Assembly (NCBI RefSeq): GCF_003001815.1
Contig: NZ_PVMZ01000010.1
Span: forward strand, 1 to 64,000
DNA from: Actinoplanes italicus
GTDB taxonomy: Bacteria; Actinomycetota; Actinomycetes; Mycobacteriales; Micromonosporaceae
Length of the DNA: 64,000 nucleotides
Direction of reading: 5' to 3'
The position numbers and the translations under genes are program-made. Position 1 is the stretch's first letter. Every line of letters starts with the position of its first letter. Below, in pieces: positions 26,537-35,138 of the stretch. The notes below the pieces were generated by a model. The model saw nothing but the letters and a program-made list of their open reading frames with translations, did no database searches and was not told where the DNA came from.

Positions 26537-27282
26537 CCACCGACCCGTGGCGCCCGTCCATCGACCGCGAGCCGGCGATGCGCCTGGCCGCCACCGAGTA
26601 CCGCCTCTGCGCCGACCTGTTGTCCGGACTGACACCCGGGCAGTGGGCGGCACCGACCGCCAACACCGGCTGGACCGTCCGCGACACCGCCGGCCACATG
26701 CTCGGCATGGTGCAGATGGTGAGCGGCCTGCCGCAGCTGATCGGGCAGATGTCGACGTCGATGCTCCGCGCGCGCAAGGCCCGGTCGACCGTCTCGATCG
26801 ACCACCTGACCGCGCTCCAGGTCGAGCGCAACGCCGCCCTGACCACCGGCGAGCTCGTCCGGCTGTGGCGTGAGCTGGCACCGAGGGCGGTCCGGTTCCG
26901 CGGCCGTGTCCCCGGTGTCGTCCGCGACCGGACCATGCCCGAGGCCCAGCTGATCGGCGGCCGTCTGGAGCGCTGGACGTTCGGCTACCTCATCGACGTG
27001 ATCCTGACCCGCGATCCGTTCATGCACCGCCTCGACATCTGTGCCGCCACCGGCCTCGACCCGCGGCCCACCGCCGACCATGACGGTGTCCTCGTCGCCG
27101 ACGTGGTGCGGGAGTGGATCCGGCGCCACGGCCGGGACTGCACCCTGCACCTCACCGGCCCGGCGGGTGGCGCCTGGGGCTCCGGCGGCGAGGAGGTCGG
27201 CCTGGACGCTTTGGAGTTCTGCCGTGTCGTGTCCGGCAGGGGTCAGGCCTCCGGTCTCCTCACCACGGCCGTCCCCTTCTGA
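26533..27282 (+). CDS. Maleylpyruvate isomerase-family mycothiol-dependent enzyme (DinB-like)
   Basis: A 249-aa protein of the actinobacterial MDMPI/DinB-2 group. The N-terminal helical bundle carries GWTVRDTAGHMLGMVQMV with the first metal His, and further histidines lie in DPFMHRLDI, as expected for a metal-dependent thiol S-transferase. Such proteins use mycothiol, the actinomycete thiol, in detoxification. It is coupled to the TetR gene. The final 23 bp overlap the end of the convergent monooxygenase. Confidence 0.8.
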   Translation: MTTDPWRPSIDREPAMRLAATEYRLCADLLSGLTPGQWAAPTANTGWTVRDTAGHMLGMVQMVSGLPQLIGQMSTSMLRARKARSTVSIDHLTALQVERNAALTTGELVRLWRELAPRAVRFRGRVPGVVRDRTMPEAQLIGGRLERWTFGYLIDVILTRDPFMHRLDICAATGLDPRPTADHDGVLVADVVREWIRRHGRDCTLHLTGPAGGAWGSGGEEVGLDALEFCRVVSGRGQASGLLTTAVPF

Positions 27283-28423
27283 CCAGACGGAGACCGGCGT
27301 CCACCGCCGGCAGTGCCAGCCGCACGGCGAGGGCGTACAACATCGGATTCTCCAGCCGCCGCTGCCAGAGCAGCGCCGGCCGCGCCTCGTCGACCGCCGC
27401 CGGGGCATAGGTCAGCAACCTCGTCCGGTACGCCGCCAGCGCTTCCCGCACCGGACGTGTGCCCAGGTCCTCGGCGAGGTACGCCGCGTCCAGAATGGCG
27501 GTGCCCGCCCCGGCCCCCGCGGTCGGCGGCATCGGGTGGACGGCGTCGCCGAGGAGAGTGACCGGGCCGCTGGCCCAGGGCCCCAGCGCGGCCGGGAAGT
27601 GGAAGGGGAACGCCGCCACACTGCCCGGCTCCGAGCGGTCGATGAGCGTGTGGAAGTCGTCGCTCCAGCGCGCGGTGAGGCGGTGAGCCTGTCCGGCGAG
27701 GTCGGCGTCGGGGTCGTCGAGGCGGGCCGAGACCGACCAGACCACGTAGGGATGCTCGGCCGCCGGATCGCGCCCGTGCTCACCGTGCAGACTGAGGAAC
27801 GCGCCCACACCGCCGGGCCCCACCATGAACGCGAGACCGCGGCGCAGATCGGCGGGGATGCGCTGCGGGAGCGGTGAGCGGCCGGCGATGCCGATGAACC
27901 CGGAGCGCCGTGCCGTCGACCGGCCCAGCAGCCGCCGCGCGGCGCGTGAACCGGTGCCGTCCGCAGCCACCAGCAGGTCGAACCGGCTGCCGTCGGCCAG
28001 CTCGACCCCGTCCGGCGACGCCGTCCAGCCGCTCACCGTCGTGTTCCAGCGGATGACGTCCCCGAGACCTCGGGCGAGCACGGCCCGCAGTGGCCGCCGG
28101 CCGATCAGGAGGGCCTCTCCGGCGTGCTCGATCGGAATTCGCAGCCGAACCCGGCCCCGGTGGTCGAGGACGGCGAACTGCCGGAAGCTGTCGTTGCCCG
28201 CCCCGCACTCGCGCAGTGCACGTACCGAGGCAGCCGGCAGCACCTCGGCGAGGGCGGTGAACGCCGTGGCGGGCAGGTGCAGCCGGTAGCCGGCGGTGGC
28301 CTGCGGCCCGCTGTCCCGCTCGAACACGGTGACGCCGATCCCGCGCCGCTGGAGCGCGTGCGCCAGGGTGAGCCCGCCGATGCCGGCCCCGACGATCCCG
28401 ACGCGCAGTGCGTTGACGGTCAT
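27260..28423 (-). CDS. FAD-dependent monooxygenase (PHBH-type)
   Basis: A 387-aa class A flavoprotein hydroxylase. RVGIVGAGIGGLTLAHALQR is the FAD-binding GxGxxG. FDLLVAADGTGSRAARRLL contains the DG motif, and LLGDAVHPMPPTAGAGAG contains the GD motif. It would hydroxylate an aromatic or polyketide-like substrate using NAD(P)H and O2, but nothing beside it tells which. It is transcribed divergently from the PL7 lyase, with about 130 bp between. Confidence 0.87.
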   Translation of the reverse strand: MTVNALRVGIVGAGIGGLTLAHALQRRGIGVTVFERDSGPQATAGYRLHLPATAFTALAEVLPAASVRALRECGAGNDSFRQFAVLDHRGRVRLRIPIEHAGEALLIGRRPLRAVLARGLGDVIRWNTTVSGWTASPDGVELADGSRFDLLVAADGTGSRAARRLLGRSTARRSGFIGIAGRSPLPQRIPADLRRGLAFMVGPGGVGAFLSLHGEHGRDPAAEHPYVVWSVSARLDDPDADLAGQAHRLTARWSDDFHTLIDRSEPGSVAAFPFHFPAALGPWASGPVTLLGDAVHPMPPTAGAGAGTAILDAAYLAEDLGTRPVREALAAYRTRLLTYAPAAVDEARPALLWQRRLENPMLYALAVRLALPAVDAGLRLVRRGRPW

Positions 28424-28553
28424 GGCGCCTCCCCGTGTCGCTCTTAAGGTTATTTAAGGATTCCGGAACCGGGGGATTCTTGATGGTCGATCGATGGGCT
28501 GCTTTTCTTAACTAGTCTTACAATTCCCCCCGCACGGTAATGAGGTCATCCCC
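28424..28553. promoter_or_regulatory. AT-rich divergent promoter region
   Basis: This 130-bp region lies between two divergent genes and is unusually AT-rich. It contains CTTAA-GGTTAT-TTAAG (28443-28458) as a small inverted repeat and a TTTCTTAACTAGTCTTAC tract. It probably holds both promoters. Confidence 0.5.
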
Positions 28554-29333
28554 ATGCGAAGGCGCACCCTGTTCGCCGTTGCCCTGTCCACCACCGCCGT
28601 AGGCGCGCTCGGCGCCGTCGGCATCGGCAACGCCTCGGCCGCGACGCTCGATCCCAGCCTGCCGCCCGGCGGCAACTTCGACCTCTCGGTGTGGTCGTTG
28701 CAGCTGCCCACCGGCTCGCCCGGCAGCCCCGACACCATCTCGCCCGGCCAGCTCAAGGCCGGCTACACGAACCCTTCGTTCTTCTGGACCGACTCCAACG
28801 ATGGCTCGATGACGTTCTGGGCGCCGGAGAAGGGCGTCACCACGCCGAACTCCAAGTACGCCCGTTCCGAGCTGCGCGAGATGAACGCCAACGGCAGCGC
28901 CGCGAACTGGACGCTGGCCGGCAACCACACTCTCAGCGCCCAGCTGCGGATCGTGTCGGTGACCAAGAACGTCGCCGTCGGTCAGGTGAAGCTCGGCACC
29001 GGCGGTCCGTCCACCAAGCCGCTCGCCGAGCTGTACTACCGCCCGAACGGCGATATCTTCTTCGGCACCCAGAACTCGCCCGACGCCAGCGGTCAGACGC
29101 TGCACAAGGTCGGCAACGTGGCCGTCGGCACGAAGTGGACCTACGTCATCAACGTCAACGGCAGCAAGATCAACCTCACCGTCAACGGTACGAGGACCAC
29201 GTACACGATCCCGTCGGCCTTCAACCCGTACCGCCAGTACTTCAAGGCCGGCTCCTACAACCAGTCGTCCTCGGAGAGCACCACCAACGGAGCGAAGGTC
29301 AAGTTCTACGCCCTGACCGTCAAGCACGCCTGA
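28554..29333 (+). CDS. Secreted polysaccharide lyase family 7 (alginate lyase-like)
   Basis: A 259-aa secreted protein with a signal peptide (1-29, ending NASAA) and one PL7 jelly-roll domain. Two of the three PL7 regions are clear: YARSELREM (RSELR) and YFKAGSYNQ with the catalytic Tyr. The third, normally Q(I/V)H, reads GQVKLGT, so the catalytic His position is Lys. Either the specificity is changed or activity is weak. It would cleave uronate polymers outside the cell. A strong hairpin terminator follows. Confidence 0.85.
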   Translation: MRRRTLFAVALSTTAVGALGAVGIGNASAATLDPSLPPGGNFDLSVWSLQLPTGSPGSPDTISPGQLKAGYTNPSFFWTDSNDGSMTFWAPEKGVTTPNSKYARSELREMNANGSAANWTLAGNHTLSAQLRIVSVTKNVAVGQVKLGTGGPSTKPLAELYYRPNGDIFFGTQNSPDASGQTLHKVGNVAVGTKWTYVINVNGSKINLTVNGTRTTYTIPSAFNPYRQYFKAGSYNQSSSESTTNGAKVKFYALTVKHA

Positions 29334-29340
29334 CCCCGGC

Positions 29341-29372
29341 TTCCGGCGGCCGCCCGGCAGCGGCCGCCGGAA
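29341..29372 (+). terminator. Hairpin terminator after the PL7 gene
   Basis: Perfect 13-bp arms TTCCGGCGGCCGC and GCGGCCGCCGGAA around a 6-nt loop, starting 8 bp after the lyase stop. No T-tract. Confidence 0.75.
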
Positions 29373-29374
29373 AT

Positions 29375-29600
29375 CGGTTCGTCACCGCGACGCTGCTGTG
29401 GCTGATGCATCGCAGCAACTGGGCCCGCAAGCCCGGCCAGGAACGCGTCCTGGCGGTCAGGATGACGCGCGCCGGCTGGGAGCGGGCGCTGTCGAAGGCC
29501 GTCCTCACCGCTCCCGAGCCCGCCGTGCACGGCAGCGCCGCCGCCTGGAACGCGGCGTTCACCGCAACGCCCGTGCCCGCTCGCCCCCGAGATCGCCCGG
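29375..29600 (+). pseudogene. DUF4291-like gene remnant
   Basis: A short open stretch encodes TLLWLMHRSNWARKPGQERV, then LAVRMTRAGWERALSKAVL and AVHGSAAAWNAAFTATPV. This matches the core of DUF4291 proteins as I know them. The N-terminal part and the rest of the protein are missing, there is no start codon, and the frame runs out after about 70 codons. It is a decayed or deleted copy lying between the PL7 terminator and the FKBP gene. Confidence 0.65.
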
Positions 29601-29649
29601 CGCATCCACGCCGGCACCTGACCACAGCCGGGTGTCGTATTGTCGGACC

Positions 29650-30282
29650 GTGCTCGATTCCTCACCGGGCCGCGGCAGCGCGGCCACCAAACGTGCCGCA
29701 GCCACTCCGTCCCGCGGGAACACGGCCGGACAGCCGCTCAAGTCCAAGGCCGACAGGCGGGCCGAGGCCAAGGCCACGAAGGCCCGGGCCCGGACGATGC
29801 GCAAGCGCCGCCAGGCGCTGACCGTCGGCGGCGCGGCGGCCGCCGTGCTGGCACTGGTGATCGGCCTTTTCCTGTGGGCCGGCGACTCGCCCTCCGAGCC
29901 GGCGGGCACCGGCCAGGCTCCGGCCACCAAGCCGGTCGTGACCGCCGGGACCGGGACGGTCACCGAGCTGAAGACGACGACCCTCGTCGAGGGCACCGGC
30001 GCGGCCGTCCAGCCGGGCCAGACGATCAGCGTGCACTACGCCGGTGTCACCTACGCCGACGGCAAGGAGTTCGACTCGTCCTGGGACCGTTCGGAGCCGT
30101 TCAGCTTCGCGATCGGCGCCGGGAAGGTGATCCAGGGCTGGGACAAGGGCCTGCTCGGTGTGAAGGTCGGCAGCCGGGTCCAGCTCGACATCCCGTCCGA
30201 ACAGGCCTACGGCGACAACCCGGCCGGTGGCCGCCCGGCCGGCGCGCTGCGCTTCGTCGTCGACGTCCTGTCCGCGTCCTGA
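29650..30282 (+). CDS. Membrane-anchored FKBP-type peptidyl-prolyl isomerase
   Basis: A 210-aa protein. A basic N-terminus (KSKADRRAEAKATKARARTM) precedes one transmembrane helix (about 57-78) and a short Pro/Thr linker. An extracellular FKBP domain (about 110-207) then shows ISVHYAGVTYADGKEFDSSW, VIQGWDKGLLGVKVG and PSEQAYGD. It helps fold exported proteins. I chose GTG 29650 because the frame upstream overlaps the DUF4291 remnant; an RBS is not obvious. Confidence 0.85.
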   Translation: MLDSSPGRGSAATKRAAATPSRGNTAGQPLKSKADRRAEAKATKARARTMRKRRQALTVGGAAAAVLALVIGLFLWAGDSPSEPAGTGQAPATKPVVTAGTGTVTELKTTTLVEGTGAAVQPGQTISVHYAGVTYADGKEFDSSWDRSEPFSFAIGAGKVIQGWDKGLLGVKVGSRVQLDIPSEQAYGDNPAGGRPAGALRFVVDVLSAS

Positions 30283-30311
30283 CCGACGGCGTCGCGGCTT
30301 CGCCGTCCTGA

Positions 30312-30368
30312 CGGCAGATCTCGTGAGTTTCGGGTGGAGATGACGGCCGAACCTCACGAGATCTGCCG
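30312..30368. repeat. 16-bp inverted repeat related to the 14.7-kb array
   Basis: CGGCAGATCTCGTGAG and CTCACGAGATCTGCCG are perfect arms with 25 nt between. Its core GATCTCGTGAG matches the GATCTNGTGAG core of the 14.7-kb elements. It lies between the FKBP and STM4015-like genes and could act as a terminator or as a dispersed REP-like element. Confidence 0.7.
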
Positions 30369-30457
30369 CGATGATGGGCGGCGGCACCGCCCCATAAGGG
30401 CACTCCCGTCGTGAGACTTGATGCCAGGATGTAGGTCTCTACGACTGAGGAGGTCTG

Positions 30458-31366
30458 TTGGGCGTCTACGACTTCGTGGACACGTTCGCCGGTCTGCCCG
30501 TGGTGCGCTGGGACGAGGCGAACCCCGACGATCCCGAGACGGTCGCCTGGAGCATCTCCAGCGACTACGGATCGCAGGCGATCCCGGCGGTCTTCGAGGA
30601 ACTGCTCGCCAAGACCGGGCCGGGTGGGCCGGTCGCGCTGATCGTCCAGGACTGGGGCGAGCCGCACGCGTCGCCGTTCCCGATGGAGGTGCTGACCGGA
30701 AACGCCCATCGGCTGGGCAATCTGCGCGCGCTGTTCCTCGGTGAGATGACGGGGGAGCAGTGCGAGATCTCCTGGATCAAGCAGGACGACATCACGCCGA
30801 TCCTGGAGACCTTCCCGGCGCTGACGACCCTCTGGATCCGTGGCGCGGACGGCCTCGAGCTCAAACCGGCGCGGCACGAGAACCTTCGCGAGCTGGTTCT
30901 GCAATCCGGCGGTCTCCCCGCATCGGTCGTACGCGCGGTCGCGGCCAGCGACCTGCCGGCTCTGGTGGACCTCGAGCTGTGGCTCGGTGTCGACCAGTAC
31001 GGCGGCGACGCGACGGTCGACGACCTGGCCCCGATCCTGTCCGGCCGCTCGCTGCCGTCGCTGAGCCGCCTCGCGCTGCGTAACGCCGAGATCGCCGACG
31101 ACATCGCGGCCGCCGTGGCCGCGGCTCCGGTGGTGGCCCGTCTCCAGGTGCTCGACCTGTCGATGGGCGCCCTGGGCGACACCGGGGGCGAGGCGCTGCT
31201 GACCGGACAGCCCCTCACCCACCTGCTGCATCTCAACCTGAGCCACCACTTCATGTCGCCCGAGCTGGCGCAACGGATCGTGGAGGAGCTGCCGACCGTG
31301 GTGGTCGACGTGTCGGACCAGCAGCAGGAGGAGGAGTGGGGGCGCTACACCGAGGTGAGCGAGTAA
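30458..31366 (+). CDS. STM4015-family protein (leucine-rich, cytoplasmic)
   Basis: A 302-aa soluble protein. The beginning GLPVVRWDEA, the CEISWIKQDDITPIL segment and the ALVDLELWLG segment match the STM4015 family. The repeated LxxLxLxx pattern (LSRLALRNAEI, LQVLDLSMG, LLHLNLSHHF) is leucine-rich-repeat-like. Function is unknown. The TTG start at 30458 is supported by a strong GAGGAGGT ending 4 nt upstream. It is convergent with the sigma-factor gene, 13 bp apart. Confidence 0.78.
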   Translation: MGVYDFVDTFAGLPVVRWDEANPDDPETVAWSISSDYGSQAIPAVFEELLAKTGPGGPVALIVQDWGEPHASPFPMEVLTGNAHRLGNLRALFLGEMTGEQCEISWIKQDDITPILETFPALTTLWIRGADGLELKPARHENLRELVLQSGGLPASVVRAVAASDLPALVDLELWLGVDQYGGDATVDDLAPILSGRSLPSLSRLALRNAEIADDIAAAVAAAPVVARLQVLDLSMGALGDTGGEALLTGQPLTHLLHLNLSHHFMSPELAQRIVEELPTVVVDVSDQQQEEEWGRYTEVSE

Positions 31367-31379
31367 CGCCCCGTCACTC

Positions 31380-32177
31380 TCAGGCCGCGTCGTCGAGCCG
31401 GTTCCGAAGCTTGGCCAGAGCCTTGGTGAGCAGCCGGGACACGTGCATCTGGGAGATGCCGACCTGCTGGGCGATATCACTCTGGGTAAGGTTTCCATAG
31501 AAGCGCAGGCTGATGATCTTCTGCTCGCGCTCGTCCAGCGTAGCCAGCGCCGGGCCCAGGGCGATCCGCAGCTCGGCCAGCGCGAAGCCGTCGTCCTCGC
31601 AGCCGAGGGTGTCACCGAGTGTCGTGGTGCCCTCGGCTCCGGCGGGCGCGGACAGGCTCGTCGAGTTGTAGGCGCGGGCGCCCTCCAGGCCCTCCAGCAC
31701 CTCCTCCTCGGTGATGCCGAGGTGCGCCGCGATGTCCGCGACCGTGGGGGAGCGGCCCAGCTTGTGGCTCAGATCGTGGTTGGCCGCGGTGATGCTCAGG
31801 CGCAGTTCCTGCAGGCGGCGCGGAACCCGGATCGACCAGGTACGGTCCCGGAAGTGCCGCTTGAGCTCACCGACGATGGTCGGGATGGCGAAGCCGGCGA
31901 AGTCGATGCCACGCTCGGCGTCGAACCGGTCCACCGCCTTGATCAGGCCCATGACGGCGACCTGCTGCAGGTCGTCGACCGGCTCGCCGCGGCCGGCGTA
32001 CCGGCTGGCCAGGTGCCGGGCGAGCGGCATCCACGCCTCGATCGTACGGTCCCGCAGCCGGGCGCGGCCCGGGTGCCCGTCCGGAAGGGTGGCCAGGGCG
32101 GTGATCAGCTCACCGGCCCGGTCGGTGTCCTCGGCGGTGCGGCGATCCGCGGTGGGGGAAACGGCTACTGCGGTCAT
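31380..32177 (-). CDS. SigB/SigF/SigG-subfamily RNA polymerase sigma factor
   Basis: A 265-aa stress/sporulation-type sigma factor. Region 2 has GLIKAVDRFDAERGIDFAGF and FRDRTWSIRVPRRLQELR. Region 3 is DIAAHLGITEEEVLEGL. Region 4 has REQKIISLRFYGNLTQSDIA and MHVSRLLTKALAKLRNRL. I start it at ATG 32177, which has a GAGGAG site; the longer frame runs over the histidine kinase end. No anti-sigma or antagonist gene is adjacent. It lies 107 bp after a same-strand histidine kinase. Confidence 0.9.
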   Translation of the reverse strand: MTAVAVSPTADRRTAEDTDRAGELITALATLPDGHPGRARLRDRTIEAWMPLARHLASRYAGRGEPVDDLQQVAVMGLIKAVDRFDAERGIDFAGFAIPTIVGELKRHFRDRTWSIRVPRRLQELRLSITAANHDLSHKLGRSPTVADIAAHLGITEEEVLEGLEGARAYNSTSLSAPAGAEGTTTLGDTLGCEDDGFALAELRIALGPALATLDEREQKIISLRFYGNLTQSDIAQQVGISQMHVSRLLTKALAKLRNRLDDAA

Positions 32178-32240
32178 GACAGGGCTCCTCGCGTCGGTCG
32201 ACGGATCGGCAGCCGCTGCTTGACTGCAGGTCGAGAGGGG

Positions 32241-32266
32241 ATGCCCGGAAACGCGTCCCGCTAACC
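32241..32266 (-). promoter_or_regulatory. Possible SigB/SigF-type promoter before the sigma gene
   Basis: On the minus strand GGTT, a 16-nt spacer and GGGCAT stand about 65-90 nt before the sigma-factor ATG. This is close to the GTTT-N(15-17)-GGGTAT promoters used by this sigma subfamily, so self-activation is possible. One mismatch in each element. Confidence 0.4.
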
Positions 32267-32284
32267 TCGCCCGGCCGACTTTCG

Positions 32285-34369
32285 TCAGCTCGGGTGACGC
32301 CGGGGCAGCCGGACCACGATCCGGGTGCCCGGCCGGTGCCCCGGATCCAGACTGATCGTGCCGCCGTGTGCCTCGACCAGGCCGCGGACCAGCGGCAGTC
32401 CCAGCCCGTTGCCGAGGATGGCGGTGTGCCGTGCGTTGGCGCCGCGGTGGAAGCGCGTGTACAGGTGCTCGCGGTCGGCGGCCGGGATGCCGATACCCGC
32501 GTCGGCGACGGCCAGTTCGGCCACGGCCGGGTCGTCGCCACATGCCGTGATCACGATGTCACCACCCTCCGGGCTGTACTTCACCGCGTTGGACAGCAGC
32601 TGCTCGACGATCTGGCGCAGCCCCTCCCTGTCGGCGTCCAGGTCCAGAGCGGGCGGCAGATCGGTACGCACGGTCACCGTGGCCGGCGGCGACAGCGCCG
32701 CCACGGCTGCCCTCACCACCGCGGACAGGTCGGTGGGCCGCGGCCGGATCCGGTGGTGGCCCGACTCCAGCGCGGTCAGCTCCAGCAGCTCGTCGATGAT
32801 CCGTTGCAGGTGGTCAACGTTACGGCGGATCGCGCCGATCATCTGCTGCTGTTCCGGGTCGTCGATCTCGTCGGTGAGCAGCGTGGAATAACTGATGATC
32901 GAGGTGAGAGGGGTACGCAACTCGTGGCCGACGAGGGTCAGGAAGTCGTCCTGGGCGCGGTGTAGTTGCATGGCCAGCTCCCGGCTGCGTCGGCGGGTGA
33001 GGAACTGCCCGAGCTGCGCGGCGACACCGTCGAGCAGGCCGGTCAGCAGGAACTCGTCGTACTCGGTGGTCGCGCACAGCGTCGCCAGCACACCGAGCAC
33101 CTGGTCGCCGTCACAGACCGGCACGGTGAGACTGGCCCGCAGACCGCGCTCGGCGGCGGCGTGCGCGAACGCGTACGCCTCCGGGGTCTCGGTGTACCGC
33201 GCGTCGGTCAGGTCCGGGATCCACAGCGGCAGACCCGACGTCCACACCAGGCCCGGTCCGGCGTCGCCGCGCGGGATCCGCTCCGGCACAAGATCGTCGA
33301 CGTGCACGCCCGGCGCGCTCCAGTAACCGGCCGTCCGCAGCACGTCCGCCACGTCGTCGACCAGAAACAACGCCACGTGCGGCCAGTCCAGTGCCGCACC
33401 GATTGCCGCCAGCAGCGGTGTCACCACGTCGTCGAGTTCGTCGGCGCCGGCGAGCAGGTGCATGATCACCAGCTCGCAGTCGCGGAACCGCTCCCGCCGA
33501 CGCCGCTCGGTCACGTCCTGGACCGTGCACAACGCGCCCAGCAGTTCACCCGCCGCGCCGCGGATCGGTTCGCCGTTCGTGAGCGCGAACCGGTCCGGGG
33601 TGCCCGGCGTGCGCAGGATCGCCTCCATGTCACGGACACTGCGCCCCTCCAGGGCACGGATCACGGCCAGCTCCTCCAGCGCGTAGTGCGTACCGTCGAG
33701 GTGGTGAAGTCTTTCGTTGATCGCGGCCATCGCCGCCGCCGGTGACAGGCTCGCATCGACGTCGCAGTACCGGCGCAGGGTCCGGTTGAGCAGCACCGGG
33801 CGCCGGTCCAGGCCGACCGCCACGACACCGACCTGCAGGCTGTCCATCAGCGCCGTGATGAACCCGCGCTGCGCGTGCGCCTGCGCCGCCGGCACCATCG
33901 CCTGATCGTCGACCGGCCCGAACAACCCTGCCAGCGCGGACTCCGGGCCCGCGTCGGCGCCCAGCATCGCCGCCACCTCGTCCAGCGTCGTCAGATCGGC
34001 GTCCGACCAGGCCCGGGCCGCGGTGTCCAGCACGGTCAGCGACCGCGCCGGGCTTTGCGGGCCCACGGGCACCGGGACCGCCGCCAGCGAACGCGCCCCG
34101 AGCTCGGTGACCAGCGGATGAGCGGCCAGATCCGGATCGGCGAGCAGATCACCGACCGACACCGTCCCGGGCCGGCGGCCGAGCCGTGGAACGGGTCCGG
34201 GGCGGGGCAGGCCGAACGAACCGAGGAGCCGCTCGCCGTCCGGATCGTCGGAACCGATCGCGACCATGGGCGCGCCGAGGAGCCGGGCCACCATCCGCGC
34301 GGCGGCGTCCCACGACACCCGCACCGCCGACGCCGGCGAGGTGCGCCGCGACATCTGGGAGGCCCTCAT
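32285..34369 (-). CDS. GAF/PAS-domain sensor histidine kinase (soluble)
   Basis: A 694-aa kinase without membrane helices. The N-terminal about 150 residues are GAF-like. A PAS region (about 170-295) ends with VQDVTERRRRERF. A second GAF domain (about 305-455) follows. The kinase core has FLTLVGHELRTPLTSIISYS (phosphoacceptor His), EQLLSNAVKYSPEGG (N box), VADAGIGIPAADRE (G1) and GNGLGLPLVRGLVEAHGG (G2). It may sense a diffusible ligand, redox state or light. No response regulator is in the window; it is upstream of the sigma factor on the same strand. The ATG is at 34369. Confidence 0.9.
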   Translation of the reverse strand: MRASQMSRRTSPASAVRVSWDAAARMVARLLGAPMVAIGSDDPDGERLLGSFGLPRPGPVPRLGRRPGTVSVGDLLADPDLAAHPLVTELGARSLAAVPVPVGPQSPARSLTVLDTAARAWSDADLTTLDEVAAMLGADAGPESALAGLFGPVDDQAMVPAAQAHAQRGFITALMDSLQVGVVAVGLDRRPVLLNRTLRRYCDVDASLSPAAAMAAINERLHHLDGTHYALEELAVIRALEGRSVRDMEAILRTPGTPDRFALTNGEPIRGAAGELLGALCTVQDVTERRRRERFRDCELVIMHLLAGADELDDVVTPLLAAIGAALDWPHVALFLVDDVADVLRTAGYWSAPGVHVDDLVPERIPRGDAGPGLVWTSGLPLWIPDLTDARYTETPEAYAFAHAAAERGLRASLTVPVCDGDQVLGVLATLCATTEYDEFLLTGLLDGVAAQLGQFLTRRRSRELAMQLHRAQDDFLTLVGHELRTPLTSIISYSTLLTDEIDDPEQQQMIGAIRRNVDHLQRIIDELLELTALESGHHRIRPRPTDLSAVVRAAVAALSPPATVTVRTDLPPALDLDADREGLRQIVEQLLSNAVKYSPEGGDIVITACGDDPAVAELAVADAGIGIPAADREHLYTRFHRGANARHTAILGNGLGLPLVRGLVEAHGGTISLDPGHRPGTRIVVRLPRRHPS

Positions 34370-34549
34370 ACACCCATCACCTCGCCCCGATCCTGGGCGC
34401 CGCGGCGCTGACGACGCCCGGCGGGACCGTCTCCCCCGCCGCCGAGGGAAACGACAACCTTCGCATCGGCATGGCCCACCGGCGGTTGAGGCTTTCCCGG
34501 CGGATCCATCCGGTCACGGGTCGTAAGGGCGAGCGCTGCTGAGGCTTGT

Positions 34550-34566
34550 TCATCCACACCGGATGA
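34550..34566. promoter_or_regulatory. Palindromic box 1 (TCATCC-N5-GGATGA), exact
   Basis: TCATCC ACACC GGATGA. The centre is 74 nt before the ATG at 34632, whose gene has a GAGGAGGAC ribosome site. See the finding on the shared box. Confidence 0.72.
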
Positions 34567-34631
34567 GGCGGGGGGCACCCGGTCACGGTGACGCTCGGGG
34601 CCGGCAATCCGTGTCCCTCGAGGAGGACCTC

Positions 34632-35129
34632 ATGTCCGGAATGAACACGCCCGGGGACCCCCGGCCGAGCCCCACCGTGAACGCCGGGAAGCTGTGGGCC
34701 GGGGGTGCGGCGACCGCGGCCGTCGCGGCCCTGATCGCGATCGCCGGCATCCTGCTGGGCCGCGGCCTGTTCGGCATCGAGGTCCTCGCGCCCAAGGGGG
34801 AGGGCGTCTGGGGTGACGCCTCGACCGGCTGGTACGCGCTCGGTGCCGCCATGGCCGCGCTGGCCGCCACCGGCCTCATTCATGTTCTGCTGCTCACCAC
34901 TCCACGGCCGATGCGCTTTTTCGGCTGGGTCGTCGCGCTGGCCACCATCTGCGGGATGCTGGCGCCTTTCGTCACCGACGCTCCGCTCGGCGTGCGGATG
35001 TATACCTCCGGTCTGAACTTCGTGATCGGCATCGCGATCGGCTCACTGGTCGCGGGCACCGCCAAGACCGCGATCGTCCCGGTCGTACCGCGCCCGGCGC
35101 CGCGCCCCTACCCCCGCCCTTACCGGTAA
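34632..35129 (+). CDS. DUF6069-like four-helix membrane protein
   Basis: A 165-aa membrane protein with four hydrophobic segments (about 20-45, 68-90, 98-115, 125-148) and a Pro/Arg-rich C-terminal tail. It resembles the DUF6069 family, so no function is known. I start it at ATG 34632, preceded by GAGGAGGAC; the frame is open further upstream. It is the first gene of a likely operon with the P-type ATPase (9 bp later), and a palindromic box lies 74 nt upstream. Confidence 0.72.
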   Translation: MSGMNTPGDPRPSPTVNAGKLWAGGAATAAVAALIAIAGILLGRGLFGIEVLAPKGEGVWGDASTGWYALGAAMAALAATGLIHVLLLTTPRPMRFFGWVVALATICGMLAPFVTDAPLGVRMYTSGLNFVIGIAIGSLVAGTAKTAIVPVVPRPAPRPYPRPYR

Positions 35130-35138
35130 GGAGATCAG

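Noticed and set aside
31380..32543. A 387-aa version of the sigma factor
   Set aside because: The extra N-terminus lies over the end of the histidine kinase and has no family similarity; ATG 32177 has a GAGGAG site.
34582..34592. GTCACGGTGAC inverted repeat about 45 nt before the ATG at 34632
   Set aside because: It has the right distance but a different sequence from the box; such 11-nt palindromes arise by chance in this composition.
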